From an uncultured Bacteroidota bacterium (GTDB taxonomy: Bacteria > Bacteroidota > Bacteroidia > Bacteroidales > P3): 64,000 nt of DNA. Position numbers and translations under genes: made by a program. Below, one piece after another: positions 43,583 to 51,373 of this stretch (position 1 is its first letter; each line of letters starts with the position of its first letter). The notes below the pieces were generated by a model. The model ran no database searches and was not told the origin of the DNA. It saw only the letters and a list, made by a program, of their open reading frames with translations. The stretch covers positions 124,001-188,000 of the forward strand of contig CADCEC010000002.1 of NCBI GenBank assembly GCA_902800395.1, written 5' to 3'.

Positions 43583-44223
43583 TGTTTCATCTGGTGGATG
43601 GTGGCGATGGGATCGTCACTTTTAAAGACGGCATTGCCGGCCACAAGAACGTCGGCTCCAGCCTCGAAGAGCAAGGGGGCGTTCTGCAGGTTCACACCAC
43701 CGTCAATCTCAATAAGGCACTGCGGGTTCTTACGGTTGCAAAGTTCGCGCAACTGACGCACCTTGTTATAGGTATTCTCGATGAACTTCTGCCCGCCGAA
43801 ACCGGGGTTGACGCTCATCAGCAATACAAGGTCACACTCTTGGATAATGTCCTCGAGAAGGCTGACAGGCGACGAGGGATTGAGCACTACACCACCCTTC
43901 ATGCCTGCATCGTGGATGGCGTGGAGCACGCGGTCGTGATGGTGGCAGGCCTCATAGTGGATGGTCAGAATATCGGCACCGGCCTCACGGAAACTCTCCA
44001 CATAGCGGCCGGGGTCCATAATCATCAGGTGTACGTCGAGAGGCTTCTTTGCGTGCTTCTTGATATGCTTGACTATCGGCTGACCGAAGGAGATATTGGG
44101 CACAAAGATGCCGTCCATCACGTCGACATGCAGCCAGTCGCATTCGCTGGCATTGAGCATCTCGATGTCGCGCTGCAGGTTGCCGAAATCTGCACTTAAT
44201 AACGAAGGGGATATGAGTTTCAT
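43579..44223 (-). CDS. rpe: Ribulose-phosphate 3-epimerase
   Basis: 214 residues, a TIM barrel of the expected size. Metal-binding and catalytic stretches are WLHVDVMDGIFVPN, LDVHLMIMDP, and MSVNPGFGGQKF (phosphate-binding). It interconverts ribulose 5-phosphate and xylulose 5-phosphate in the pentose phosphate pathway. The start and stop overlap its neighbours by 4 nt (ATGA), so it is translated as part of a tightly coupled operon. Confidence 0.96.
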   Translation of the reverse strand: MKLISPSLLSADFGNLQRDIEMLNASECDWLHVDVMDGIFVPNISFGQPIVKHIKKHAKKPLDVHLMIMDPGRYVESFREAGADILTIHYEACHHHDRVLHAIHDAGMKGGVVLNPSSPVSLLEDIIQECDLVLLMSVNPGFGGQKFIENTYNKVRQLRELCNRKNPQCLIEIDGGVNLQNAPLLFEAGADVLVAGNAVFKSDDPIATIHQMKQ

Positions 44224-45116
44224 AGTTTCAGTTTTTCAAAGTTTTTGCCATAGACGCCCTGGGCCTTGTTGACCGAAATGAAGGCATTCTCGTCGATGCG
44301 ATGGATAATCTGCATGACGTGCGACTTGTCGGTGCGGTGCACCATCATCAGAAGCACCTTCTGCCCCTGTTTGGTGTAGCAGCCCTCGGCATCGAGGAGC
44401 GTGGCACCACGCCCCACCTCACGGGCTACTGTCTCACCAATCTCCTCGTTCTTCTGCGAGAAGACCATGATTTGGTAACTCTGCTTGTTGCCATCGAGCA
44501 CCATATCGAGCACGTAGGTCATCACACCCATCACCACATAGCCGTAAACCACATTGCCCAGCTTGCCGGAGACGAAATAGGAGCATCCCACGATGACGAT
44601 GTCAATAAGCATGATGACACGACCGGGCGATACATTATGGTACTTGCAGACTATCAGTGCAATGATGTCGGTACCGCCGGTGTTGCCTCCCATGATGAAA
44701 CTCAAGCCGATGCCCAAACCGCAGAGAGCGCCACCAATGATGGCACACATGAAGGGGTCAAATTGCATGGTGCCGTCGGGATTCATGAAGAGATTCTCCA
44801 CATGAAGGCCTTGCTGCCACATAATGAAGAAGACCGAGCTCATGGCAATGCCGTAGATGGTGTTGGCACCGAACTTGGAGCCCAACATCTTGAATCCGAT
44901 AGCAACGAGTATACCATTAAAGATAAGGTTTAATATACCGATGGGAACATGTATCCCCACAGCATAATAGAGAATAGCCGAGAGGCCGCTGACGCCGCCA
45001 CCGACAATCTGCGCAGGCAGCATGAAGGCCGACCAACCGAAGGTGTAGGTCATCAGTCCGATAGTGATAATCACATAGGACATGATGATTTGCTTACTGT
45101 TCTTGAATATCTGCAT
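44220..45116 (-). CDS. YitT-family membrane protein
   Basis: 298 residues. Five or six hydrophobic segments in the first 200 residues (for example IVGGGVSGLSAILYYAVGIH and FIMGGNTGGTDIIALIVCKY) are followed by a C-terminal cytoplasmic DUF2179 domain (YQIMVFSQKNEEIGETVARE). The family is widespread; the exact function is not established. Its 3' end overlaps the rpe start and its 5' end is 15 bp from yggS. Confidence 0.9.
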   Translation of the reverse strand: MQIFKNSKQIIMSYVIITIGLMTYTFGWSAFMLPAQIVGGGVSGLSAILYYAVGIHVPIGILNLIFNGILVAIGFKMLGSKFGANTIYGIAMSSVFFIMWQQGLHVENLFMNPDGTMQFDPFMCAIIGGALCGLGIGLSFIMGGNTGGTDIIALIVCKYHNVSPGRVIMLIDIVIVGCSYFVSGKLGNVVYGYVVMGVMTYVLDMVLDGNKQSYQIMVFSQKNEEIGETVAREVGRGATLLDAEGCYTKQGQKVLLMMVHRTDKSHVMQIIHRIDENAFISVNKAQGVYGKNFEKLKL

Positions 45117-45131
45117 AACAAAGGTTATTGG

Positions 45132-45824
45132 TTATTGGAGCGCCGGCATCTTGCCGGCATTACTATAATCTCTTGCGCCGAAAATACTCGTCCCCAGACG
45201 AATCATCGTACTCCCCTCCTCCACGGCGATGCGCCAGTCGTGGCTCATGCCCATGGAGATTTCCTTAAACTCGGGATGATTGGCAAAGGAACCTGTTTTG
45301 AGTCGGTCGAAGATTTCATGGATGCGGCGGAAATCGGCACGGACACGAGCCTCATCTTCGGTGTGGGAGGCCATACCCATGACGCCGCAGACGCGAACAT
45401 GCGGCAGCTCACTTTCCACTTTCCACTTTCCATTTTCCACTTCCTCTGGCAGGAAACCAAACTTGGTCTCTTCCTGAGCCACATGCACCTGCAACAACAC
45501 ATCTACTACTCGCCCCACTTTGGCGGCAGCCTTTTCCACCTCCTCGAGGTGCTCGATGCTGTCCACGCCGTGAATCATACTCACGAAAGGGATATAGTAT
45601 TTCAACTGCTTGCCCTGCAGGTGACCAATGAAGTGCCACTCGATATCCTTGGGCATCACAGCCGCTTTGTCGCGCAACTCCGTAGCGTAGTTCTCGCCGA
45701 AAGCACGCTGACTGGCGGCATAGGCTTCCTGGATATCCTCCACGGGCTTTAACTTGCTCACTGCGATAAGTTTAACATCCTCTGGAAGCTCCGCACGAAT
45801 CTTTTCTATATTTTCCGCAATCAT
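45132..45824 (-). CDS. YggS-family pyridoxal-phosphate homeostasis protein, repeat-extended
   Basis: 230 residues from the ATG at 45824 (MIAENIEKIRAELPED). The PLP-binding Lys lies in LIAVSKLKP; WHFIGHLQGKQLKYYI and SMGMSHDWRIAVEEGSTMIR complete the TIM-barrel family pattern. It keeps the cellular pool of PLP in balance. Two repeat intrusions are seen: VENGKWKVESE in mid-protein (45411-45444), and a C-terminal tail GKMPALQ encoded by a GCCGGCAAGATGCCGGCGCT palindrome after the natural end FGARDYS. It has apparently recruited the stop from the repeat. Confidence 0.93.
   Translation of the reverse strand: MIAENIEKIRAELPEDVKLIAVSKLKPVEDIQEAYAASQRAFGENYATELRDKAAVMPKDIEWHFIGHLQGKQLKYYIPFVSMIHGVDSIEHLEEVEKAAAKVGRVVDVLLQVHVAQEETKFGFLPEEVENGKWKVESELPHVRVCGVMGMASHTEDEARVRADFRRIHEIFDRLKTGSFANHPEFKEISMGMSHDWRIAVEEGSTMIRLGTSIFGARDYSNAGKMPALQ
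45139..45162. repeat. Palindromic GCCGGC repeat forming the yggS 3' end
   Basis: GGAGCGCCGGCATCTTGCCG on the plus strand, a 6-bp palindromic stem. Related copies: intergenic at 57451-57474 and in frame in the PorW/SprE gene at 59094-59133. Confidence 0.7.
45411..45444. repeat. In-gene repeat, SGKWKVE family (yggS)
   Basis: ACTTTCCACTTTCCACTTTC on the plus strand, giving VENGKWKVESE in frame on the minus strand. Confidence 0.75.
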
Positions 45825-45891
45825 ACTTAATGAACGCAAAAATCACCTAAATATTATTCCCTGAAAACTATTATCTATTAACTTTTAACTA

Positions 45892-47700
45892 TTAACTATA
45901 CTGCATCCTCCTCGTACCGTCGGCCATCACCTGCTGCACTATCTGTGTCGTCATCACCTTCAGTTCGTCGATAAACTGTGCGGCACTGTATTTATGTGCT
46001 TCTATATCACGCAATTTCTTCTCCCACTGGCCGGTAAGCTCGGCACTCTTCAGCAGCTCCTCCTGAATGACTCCTATCAGGGCGATGCCGGTAGGCGTTG
46101 GCTCAAGACTCTTGCGCACCTTACTGATATAGTTGCGCTTATAGAGTGTCTCGATGATGGCGGCGCGCGTCGAAGGACGGCCAATGCCGTTGGCTTTCAA
46201 GGCGTCGCGCAACTCCTCGTCCTCCACCATCTTGCCAGCAGTCTCCATGGCACGGAGCAGTGTGGCCTCGGTGTAGGGCTTGGGCGGGGTGGTCTGCTTC
46301 TCGGTGAGCGAAGGCTCGTGAGGACCATGCTCCCCCTTTTCGAAGGCAGGGAGAACCTGCTCTTTGTCAGAGTTTTCAGAGCCCTCAGAGTTTTCCGAGG
46401 ACTCTGATTTTCCTCCAAACACCGTACGCCAGCCCTCTTCAAGAATCTGCTTGCCGGTGGCCTTGAACTCTATCTTTTCCACCTCTCCCAAAACGGTCGT
46501 CGTGGAGAACTTACAGTCGGGATAAAAGACGGCGATAAAGCGGCGGGCCACCATGTCGTAGACGCGCTTCTCGTCGAGCGTGATGCTCACCGTCGAGGGG
46601 TCGGTACCCGTGGGGATGATGGCGTGGTGGTCGGTTACTTTCGAACTGTCGAACACCTTCTTGCTTTTCTTTAACTTCTTACCCATAAGAGGCTGGATAA
46701 GCGGTGCATACGGTCTGATACCTTGCAGAATTGCAGGGCACTTGGCATAGATGTCGTCGGAGAGGAAGGTGGTGTCGACACGCGGGTAGGTGGTGAGCTT
46801 CTTCTCATAGAGGCTCTGGATGTGCTTCAGCGTATCGTCGGCCGAGAAGGAATATTTCTTGTTGCATTCCACCTGCAGGCTCGTGAGGTCGAACAGGCGC
46901 GGCGGCGCCTCGGTACCAGCTTTCTGCTCTACAGAGGTCACCTCGAACTCTTTCTCCTTAAGGGCACTAAGGTCTTTAAAGTCCTTAGGGTCTTTAATCT
47001 TACCTTTAGTAGAATTGAAAGTCACCCCTCGGTAGAGCGTGCTGAGTATCCAGTATTTCTCTGGTTTGAAATCTTTTATCTCGAAATAGCGCTTCACTAT
47101 CATCGCCAGCGTGGGGGTCTGCACACGGCCGATGCTGAGCACCTGCCCCTTGGCTTGCGAGAAACGGATGGTGTAGAGGCGTGTGGCGTTCATTCCCAGC
47201 AGCCAGTCGCCAATGGCGCGACAGAGGCCCGCCTCATAGAGGCTCTGGTATTCGTCCTGTGGCTTCAGCTGTGCAAAAGCCTCGCGGATAGCCTCTTCCG
47301 TTAGCGACGACACCCAGAGGCGCTGCACGGGGCACTTGGCACGGGCTTTCTGCATCACCCAGCGTTGGATGAGCTCACCCTCCTGTCCAGCATCACCACA
47401 GTTGATGATGCCGTCGGCGGCCTGCATCAGCCGCTCGATGGTCTTGAACTGTTTTTCGTAGCCCTGATTGTCAATGAGTTTGATGCTGAAACGGGGCGGT
47501 ATCATCGGCAGGGCGCCGAGGCTCCACCGCTTCCACTGGTCGCAGTAGTCCTGTGGCTCCTTGAGGGTGCAGAGGTGGCCGAAGGTCCACGTCACCTGGT
47601 AACCGTTGCCCTCCATATAGCCATCGTGCGAGGTGTTGGCTCCCAACACCTTGGCTATCTCCTTCGCCACACTGGGCTTCTCTGCAATACAAACAATCAT
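45892..47700 (-). CDS. topB: DNA topoisomerase III (type IA)
   Basis: 602 residues. The Toprim domain starts at MIVCIAEKPSVAKEIAKVLG, the catalytic Tyr lies in TTYPRVDTTFLS (about residue 305), and GDAGQEGELI carries the acidic metal site. No C-terminal zinc fingers are present, so it is a short form. It cuts and rejoins one strand to separate DNA. Two low-complexity repeat stretches lie in frame: KDPKDFKDLSALKE (46955-47000) and SESSENSEGSENS (46377-46410), both in loops. The start overlaps the prmA stop. Confidence 0.94.
   Translation of the reverse strand: MIVCIAEKPSVAKEIAKVLGANTSHDGYMEGNGYQVTWTFGHLCTLKEPQDYCDQWKRWSLGALPMIPPRFSIKLIDNQGYEKQFKTIERLMQAADGIINCGDAGQEGELIQRWVMQKARAKCPVQRLWVSSLTEEAIREAFAQLKPQDEYQSLYEAGLCRAIGDWLLGMNATRLYTIRFSQAKGQVLSIGRVQTPTLAMIVKRYFEIKDFKPEKYWILSTLYRGVTFNSTKGKIKDPKDFKDLSALKEKEFEVTSVEQKAGTEAPPRLFDLTSLQVECNKKYSFSADDTLKHIQSLYEKKLTTYPRVDTTFLSDDIYAKCPAILQGIRPYAPLIQPLMGKKLKKSKKVFDSSKVTDHHAIIPTGTDPSTVSITLDEKRVYDMVARRFIAVFYPDCKFSTTTVLGEVEKIEFKATGKQILEEGWRTVFGGKSESSENSEGSENSDKEQVLPAFEKGEHGPHEPSLTEKQTTPPKPYTEATLLRAMETAGKMVEDEELRDALKANGIGRPSTRAAIIETLYKRNYISKVRKSLEPTPTGIALIGVIQEELLKSAELTGQWEKKLRDIEAHKYSAAQFIDELKVMTTQIVQQVMADGTRRMQYS
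46377..46410. repeat. In-gene repeat, SENSEGSENS family (topB)
   Basis: TCAGAGTTTTCAGAGCCCTC units, coding in frame on the minus strand for SENSEGSENSD. The same kind of repeat occurs in the PorW/SprE gene at 58373-58422. Confidence 0.7.
46955..47000. repeat. In-gene repeat, KDLND family (topB)
   Basis: CCTTAAGGGCACTAAGGTCT and following units encode KDPKDFKDLSALKE in frame. The related pheT repeat is at 52318-52356. Confidence 0.7.
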
Positions 47701-48554
47701 TTCACCAACTGTAATGCCGACCAGCCGTCGCGGTTCTTCTTGTTTTTCAATGTCATGCCCAGTTCTTTAGCGCGTGCCACGAGCGCCGCCTCGTCGGCCT
47801 CATAGAAGCCGCTGAGGAGCAACGTACCACCGGCGTTGAGCACGGCGGCATAGCGCTCCATATCAGCCAACAGAATATTGCGGTTGATATTGGCGATGAT
47901 GATATCAAATTGGCCTTGCAGCGTGGTGGCGTCGCCTAGTTTGAGGTTGATTTCCACATTATTAGTGGCGGCATTCTCGCGGGCATTATTGAATGCCCAC
48001 TCGTCGATGTCTACGCCTTCCACATAGCTGGCGCCACGCATCTTGGCCAGAATACCCAGCACGGCGGTGCCACAGCCCATATCGAGCACCCGCTTGCCTT
48101 GCATGTCGAGCTCGGCCACATAGCTGAGCATCATGTAGGTAGTGGGATGATGGGCGGTTCCGAAGCTCATCTTGGGCTCAATAATCAGCTCATAGTTCAC
48201 ATCGTCGCGGTGTGGATGGAACGGTGCCCGCACCCATATCTCCCCTCTCCACGCAGGAGAGGGGTCGGGGGTGAGGCCATACTCCACCAACACCGCCTGA
48301 TGTCCCTTCTCCCACTCCTCATTCCAATTTTTGTCTTCCATCTCTTCGACTGCGTATTTCAGCGGCACAGGGAAAGACTCTACTGTCACCTTGAGGAAAT
48401 GAAGGTCGAATTTGTCGACCGGCACATAGGCTTTCAGCCCATCCTTCGTCTCCACGAAACTCTCGTAGGGGCCTTCGTTGCCGAGGGTGTCCACCAGCAG
48501 GTCGCGAAACATGCCGGTGTCTTCCATCGTAAAAGTTACTTCGATATATTTCAT
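47697..48554 (-). CDS. prmA: Ribosomal protein L11 methyltransferase
   Basis: 285 residues. MEDTGMFRDLLVDTLGNEGP begins the substrate-binding N-terminal domain; the SAM site is VLDMGCGTAVLGILAKM and the catalytic region DIIIANINRNILL. The enzyme trimethylates Lys and the N terminus of ribosomal protein L11. Inserted between the domains is LTPDPSPAWRGE, coded by a CTCTCC-rich palindrome (48240-48277) that is a widely distributed repeat in bacterial genomes. The region is a flexible linker. Confidence 0.94.
   Translation of the reverse strand: MKYIEVTFTMEDTGMFRDLLVDTLGNEGPYESFVETKDGLKAYVPVDKFDLHFLKVTVESFPVPLKYAVEEMEDKNWNEEWEKGHQAVLVEYGLTPDPSPAWRGEIWVRAPFHPHRDDVNYELIIEPKMSFGTAHHPTTYMMLSYVAELDMQGKRVLDMGCGTAVLGILAKMRGASYVEGVDIDEWAFNNARENAATNNVEINLKLGDATTLQGQFDIIIANINRNILLADMERYAAVLNAGGTLLLSGFYEADEAALVARAKELGMTLKNKKNRDGWSALQLVK
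48240..48277. repeat. LTPDPSP-type palindromic repeat inside prmA
   Basis: CCCCTCTCCACGCAGGAGAG with GGG forms a stem of about 8 bp. In frame on the minus strand it gives LTPDPSPAWRGE. The peptide is the familiar product of such repeats when they fall in genes. Confidence 0.8.
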
Positions 48555-48556
48555 TG

Positions 48557-49357
48557 TTATATAGTAGCTATAGTTCCTATAGTTTCAATAGGGTATTCAA
48601 CTTTGGTCAGAAACAGTCCGCAGGCCGGCATGCTCACGCCGGCGGCGCAGCGGTCTTTCTTCTCGACAATCTCGCGGAGGCCTTCGATGCTGAGCTTGCC
48701 GCGCCCCACGTCGAGCAGCGTGCCGGTGACGCTCCGCACCATATTGCGAAGAAAGCGGTTGCTGCGGATGGTGAAGACCCACTCATACTCATTTTCCACT
48801 TTCCACTTTCCACTTTCCGCTTGAACATAGTCCCACCGGGCTTCTGTTAAATGGCAAATATTGGTCTTCACCTGCGTGTGCAGTTTGGCGAAGGAGGTGA
48901 AGTCCTCGTATTCCATCAGCACCTGCGCCGCCTCGTTCATCCGCTCGATGTCGGGTTTGAAATAGATGCGGCAGTACTGTCCCTGACGGAAGGGAAGCCG
49001 ACGGTCGCTCACATGGTATTGGTAGGTGCGGGCCGTGGCGTCGAAGCGCGCATGGGCATTGTCGGCCACAGGGAAGATATCGAAGATGGCGATATCGGGC
49101 GGCAGAAAAGAATTCAGCTTGAAGGCTAATTCTTCATTCGTCATTCCACATTCATCATTAACATTAAAGTGGGCATAGAAATCGCTGGCATGCACCCCCG
49201 TGTCCGTCCGACCGCAACCCACCACGGCAATCTTCTGCCGCAGCAGCGTGCTCAAGGCCTCTTCGAGGGTCTGCTGCACGGTAGGCAACCCCGGCTGCGT
49301 CTGCCAGCCACAATAGTTTGCCCCGTTATACGCCAGATGTATAAAATATCTTCCCAT
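48557..49357 (-). CDS. truA: tRNA pseudouridine synthase A
   Basis: 266 residues. The catalytic Asp lies in VVGCGRTDTGVHAS (about residue 53), and FLRNMVRSVTGTLLDVGRGK is the conserved helix of the second half. It makes pseudouridine at positions 38-40 of tRNAs. A repeat-derived AESGKWKVENE is found in frame (48791-48820) between the two halves. It lies 2 bp from prmA and leads the operon truA-prmA-topB-yggS-yitT-rpe-rlmI. Confidence 0.95.
   Translation of the reverse strand: MGRYFIHLAYNGANYCGWQTQPGLPTVQQTLEEALSTLLRQKIAVVGCGRTDTGVHASDFYAHFNVNDECGMTNEELAFKLNSFLPPDIAIFDIFPVADNAHARFDATARTYQYHVSDRRLPFRQGQYCRIYFKPDIERMNEAAQVLMEYEDFTSFAKLHTQVKTNICHLTEARWDYVQAESGKWKVENEYEWVFTIRSNRFLRNMVRSVTGTLLDVGRGKLSIEGLREIVEKKDRCAAGVSMPACGLFLTKVEYPIETIGTIATI
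48791..48820. repeat. In-gene repeat, SGKWKVE family (truA)
   Basis: ATTTTCCACTTTCCACTTTC on the plus strand, in frame as ESGKWKVENE on the minus strand. Confidence 0.75.
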
Positions 49358-49410
49358 TAACCATTAATTAATAACTGCGTCAGCCTTCCATAACCTATAA
49401 CCTATAACCT

Positions 49411-49881
49411 TTAACCTTTATTTTTCTGCCATTCTTCCAGTTCCATGATCGCCCTGTGATGTCCACCGAAGTGGAGCACATAAGGCCAGTCGTACTCTTT
49501 CTGTTGGTATTTGAGGAACTTCTCCACCTCGCGGACAAGCAGCAGGAAGACGCCCAGTTTATTCTTGTAGAGCCACTTGAGTGAGTCCACGTCGTGCTGG
49601 CAGGCCAGGGCAAAGCGGAGATTGACGGGCGTAAGGCCGTTGCGGACCCAGTCGATGGCCTTCTCGTCGCCGTCGCAGGCGTTGCTGAGGATGGCCAGCC
49701 AGGCGAAGTCGTGCTTGAAGAGCCACACCATCGCGTCGTCGTCGCCACGGATGGCGTTGCTGAAGGCCGCCAGCTCGGGGTGCGGCCCCTCCACCAGCAC
49801 CTTGAAGAAGTCGGTCCGCCCGCCGACGCTCTTCACCAGTGCCAGCAGCAGCTTCACATCGTATTGCTCCAAGCCTTGCAT
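49411..49881 (-). CDS. Small helical protein, ankyrin-like, unknown function
   Basis: 156 residues from the ATG at 49881 (MQGLEQYDVKLLLALVKSVG). The frame is open further upstream but the longer version has no coding character and crosses a plus-strand promoter. The sequence has repeated helix pairs of about 33 residues (ELAAFSNAIRGDDDAMVWLF; LAILSNACDGDEKAIDWVRN; LRFALACQHDVDSLKWLYKN), like degenerate ankyrin-type repeats. It lies upstream of truA on the same strand, 53 bp away, and may be co-transcribed. Function unknown. Confidence 0.7.
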   Translation of the reverse strand: MQGLEQYDVKLLLALVKSVGGRTDFFKVLVEGPHPELAAFSNAIRGDDDAMVWLFKHDFAWLAILSNACDGDEKAIDWVRNGLTPVNLRFALACQHDVDSLKWLYKNKLGVFLLLVREVEKFLKYQQKEYDWPYVLHFGGHHRAIMELEEWQKNKG

Positions 49882-49953
49882 AAAATTTATTAACGTAATC
49901 CCCTTTGTTTTATTGCCTCTAAAAATAAATTTTGCCACACCAGAAAAATGTCG

Positions 49954-49962
49954 TATCTTTGC
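49954..49962 (+). promoter_or_regulatory. Strong plus-strand promoter without an intact gene
   Basis: TATCTTTGC preceded by TTTG at 49931-49934 with 19-bp spacing, a textbook Bacteroidetes promoter. Downstream lies only a short frame (MKNSA, stop), then a MITE-like element and a frameshifted gene. It may have driven that gene before disruption. Confidence 0.6.
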
Positions 49963-50064
49963 AGTCGATTTCAAACGGAATAATAACGAATATAACTGCC
50001 AATGAAGAATAGTGCATAGATTAGTATGCACATCATAGAATAGGAAAAAGCGAAGTAGCAAAAC

Positions 50065-50190
50065 TGGTTCTCCTGAAACTTGGACACTTTCAGAGATTTT
50101 CCCCAGATTTAGCGACAACGTTTCTGCGTTTGCGTGGACTTATACGTTGTAATTGGGGAAAATAGGTTGTCCAAGACCTCAGGAGAACCA
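50065..50190. mobile_element. MITE-like element (126 bp)
   Basis: The terminal inverted repeats match perfectly over 12 bp (TGGTTCTCCTGA / TCAGGAGAACCA) and continue imperfectly: CTTGGACAC on the left and CTTGGACAAC read inwards from the right, then TTTTCCCCAGA and TTTTCCCCAAT. No transposase is inside. The size and long imperfect palindrome fit a miniature inverted-repeat transposable element, moved by a transposase in trans. No clear target-site duplication is visible. Confidence 0.7.
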
Positions 50191-50551
50191 ATGAAGGCGA
50201 AAAGGCCACGCTCTTTTTATGTGCATTCCTTATCGGCCTGCAATATCATATTATTAAAATCAAAACCGACGTGCCGATGGTATATAACGGGCAACAACTG
50301 AATTGAAAGAATATTTGACAGAATCAGCATTGCATGATGTGCCAGAAATAGAATCCAATTCTTGGGTGGGTAAAAAAGCGCACCTTGTCTTAAAGGAAGG
50401 AAATCAAGAAGTAACTGGAATAATTGAGGTTGTTGAGAAATCCGCACGACCCAACACTCCTCAGTCCACAGACTTTCTTTGGATTAACATTATTATCAAT
50501 GGCAAACGTTATTGGATAGATGCCATTAAATCACTTAAAATTATTGACTAA
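50191..50551 (+). pseudogene. Frameshifted gene of unknown function
   Basis: From 50191 one frame reads NEGEKATLFLCAFLIGLQYH and onward to MVYNGQQLN then stop (50302-50304 region). A second frame starting with TTG at 50303 continues as ELKEYLTESALHDVPEIESN to KSLKIID and stop at 50551. Each half is coding-like, and the second has no good start codon. A single missing base near 50300 would join them into one protein of about 118 residues. The MITE-like element abuts the 5' side, so the original N terminus may also be lost. A lipoprotein follows after 1 bp. Confidence 0.5.
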
Positions 50552-50552
50552 T

Positions 50553-50996
50553 ATGAAAACAAAAACATTCAAACAAATAGGATTAATGCTTTGTATGGTT
50601 GCATCCACGATAATAATTTCTTGTAACAAAGAAGAAGCGATGGATAGTACAAAGATTATTGGAACATGGGGCTGTGTTGGTAGCCAAGAATATTATTATA
50701 TATGTTATAATGGTTCCAATCCAAATGAGACAGAAAGCACAGACCGACATAAGGGTACTGTTCTTACAATAAAAGATGATGGCACATACACAGTGTCAAA
50801 AGAAATTTATCCTTTTGAAGACCGAGGTGGTTCTTGGATGATTGATGGTAATATTTTATTGATTAACAATGGACATGATAGTATCACTGTACATACTTTG
50901 TCAAATAACTCATTGGTTTTAAAGTACAACCACATCACCAGAAATTATTCTTATGAAGAACGTATTGATAAAACTTTAGAATTCAGTAGACAATAG
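50553..50996 (+). CDS. Small lipoprotein, lipocalin-like
   Basis: 147 residues from the ATG at 50553 (MKTKTFKQIGLMLCMVASTI), with a lipobox ending in ISC (Cys24). The mature part begins KEEAMDSTKIIGTWGCVGSQ and has the pattern GTW near the N terminus, then TLTIKDDGTYTVSKE-like strands (here VLTIKDDGTYTVSK), as in the small lipocalin-like lipoproteins of Bacteroidetes. The ATG lies 1 bp after the stop of the frameshifted gene, so both belonged to one operon. Confidence 0.75.
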   Translation: MKTKTFKQIGLMLCMVASTIIISCNKEEAMDSTKIIGTWGCVGSQEYYYICYNGSNPNETESTDRHKGTVLTIKDDGTYTVSKEIYPFEDRGGSWMIDGNILLINNGHDSITVHTLSNNSLVLKYNHITRNYSYEERIDKTLEFSRQ

Positions 50997-51176
50997 ATTC
51001 TCCTATATTGTTATTTAAGATTATTTCCAATAGCGAAATAATGATATAAGAACACATTAAATGTTTTATAGGACTTCAGGATTCAATAACTATATTTTTG
51101 AAAAGCCACATGTCTCTCTAAGAGGGCAACTAGGTAGCGTACCTCCAGCACGCCAGAGGAGATAGGTGATGCGGAG

Positions 51177-51210
51177 AGCCCCACACTGCGCCTGACGGCT
51201 TAGTGTGGGG
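51177..51210. repeat. Hairpin similar to the dxs terminator
   Basis: CCCCACACTGCGCCTGACGG followed by CTTAGTGTGGGG: a 7- to 8-bp stem with an enlarged loop. It resembles CCCCACACTTCCGTGTGGGG at 12933. Confidence 0.45.
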
Positions 51211-51261
51211 TTACTGAGAGGTCGTGCGGTTGTGCGGAGCGCAAAACCTTCGTTGATTAAG

Positions 51262-51324
51262 CACTGTTTAACCATTGTTTTACCATTTAAAATGGTTAAA
51301 CAATGGTTAAACAATGGTCGAACA
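51262..51324. repeat. Long inverted repeat built from AACCATTGTTT units
   Basis: Left arm CTGTTTAACCATTGTTTTAC, right arm AAATGGTTAAACAATGGTTA and onwards to GGTCGAACAG, meeting at an ATTTAAAAT centre. Tandem 12-nt units on each arm make the arms slip against each other. Same architecture as 21718-21797. Confidence 0.65.
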
Positions 51325-51373
51325 GAAGTTTAAATAACTTATAATGAGTCAATAACAGAGGACTACGGCGGAA

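Noticed and set aside
49882..50118. Extended N terminus of the small gene upstream of truA
   Set aside because: The extra 79 codons run through the MITE-like element and a plus-strand promoter and have no coding character.
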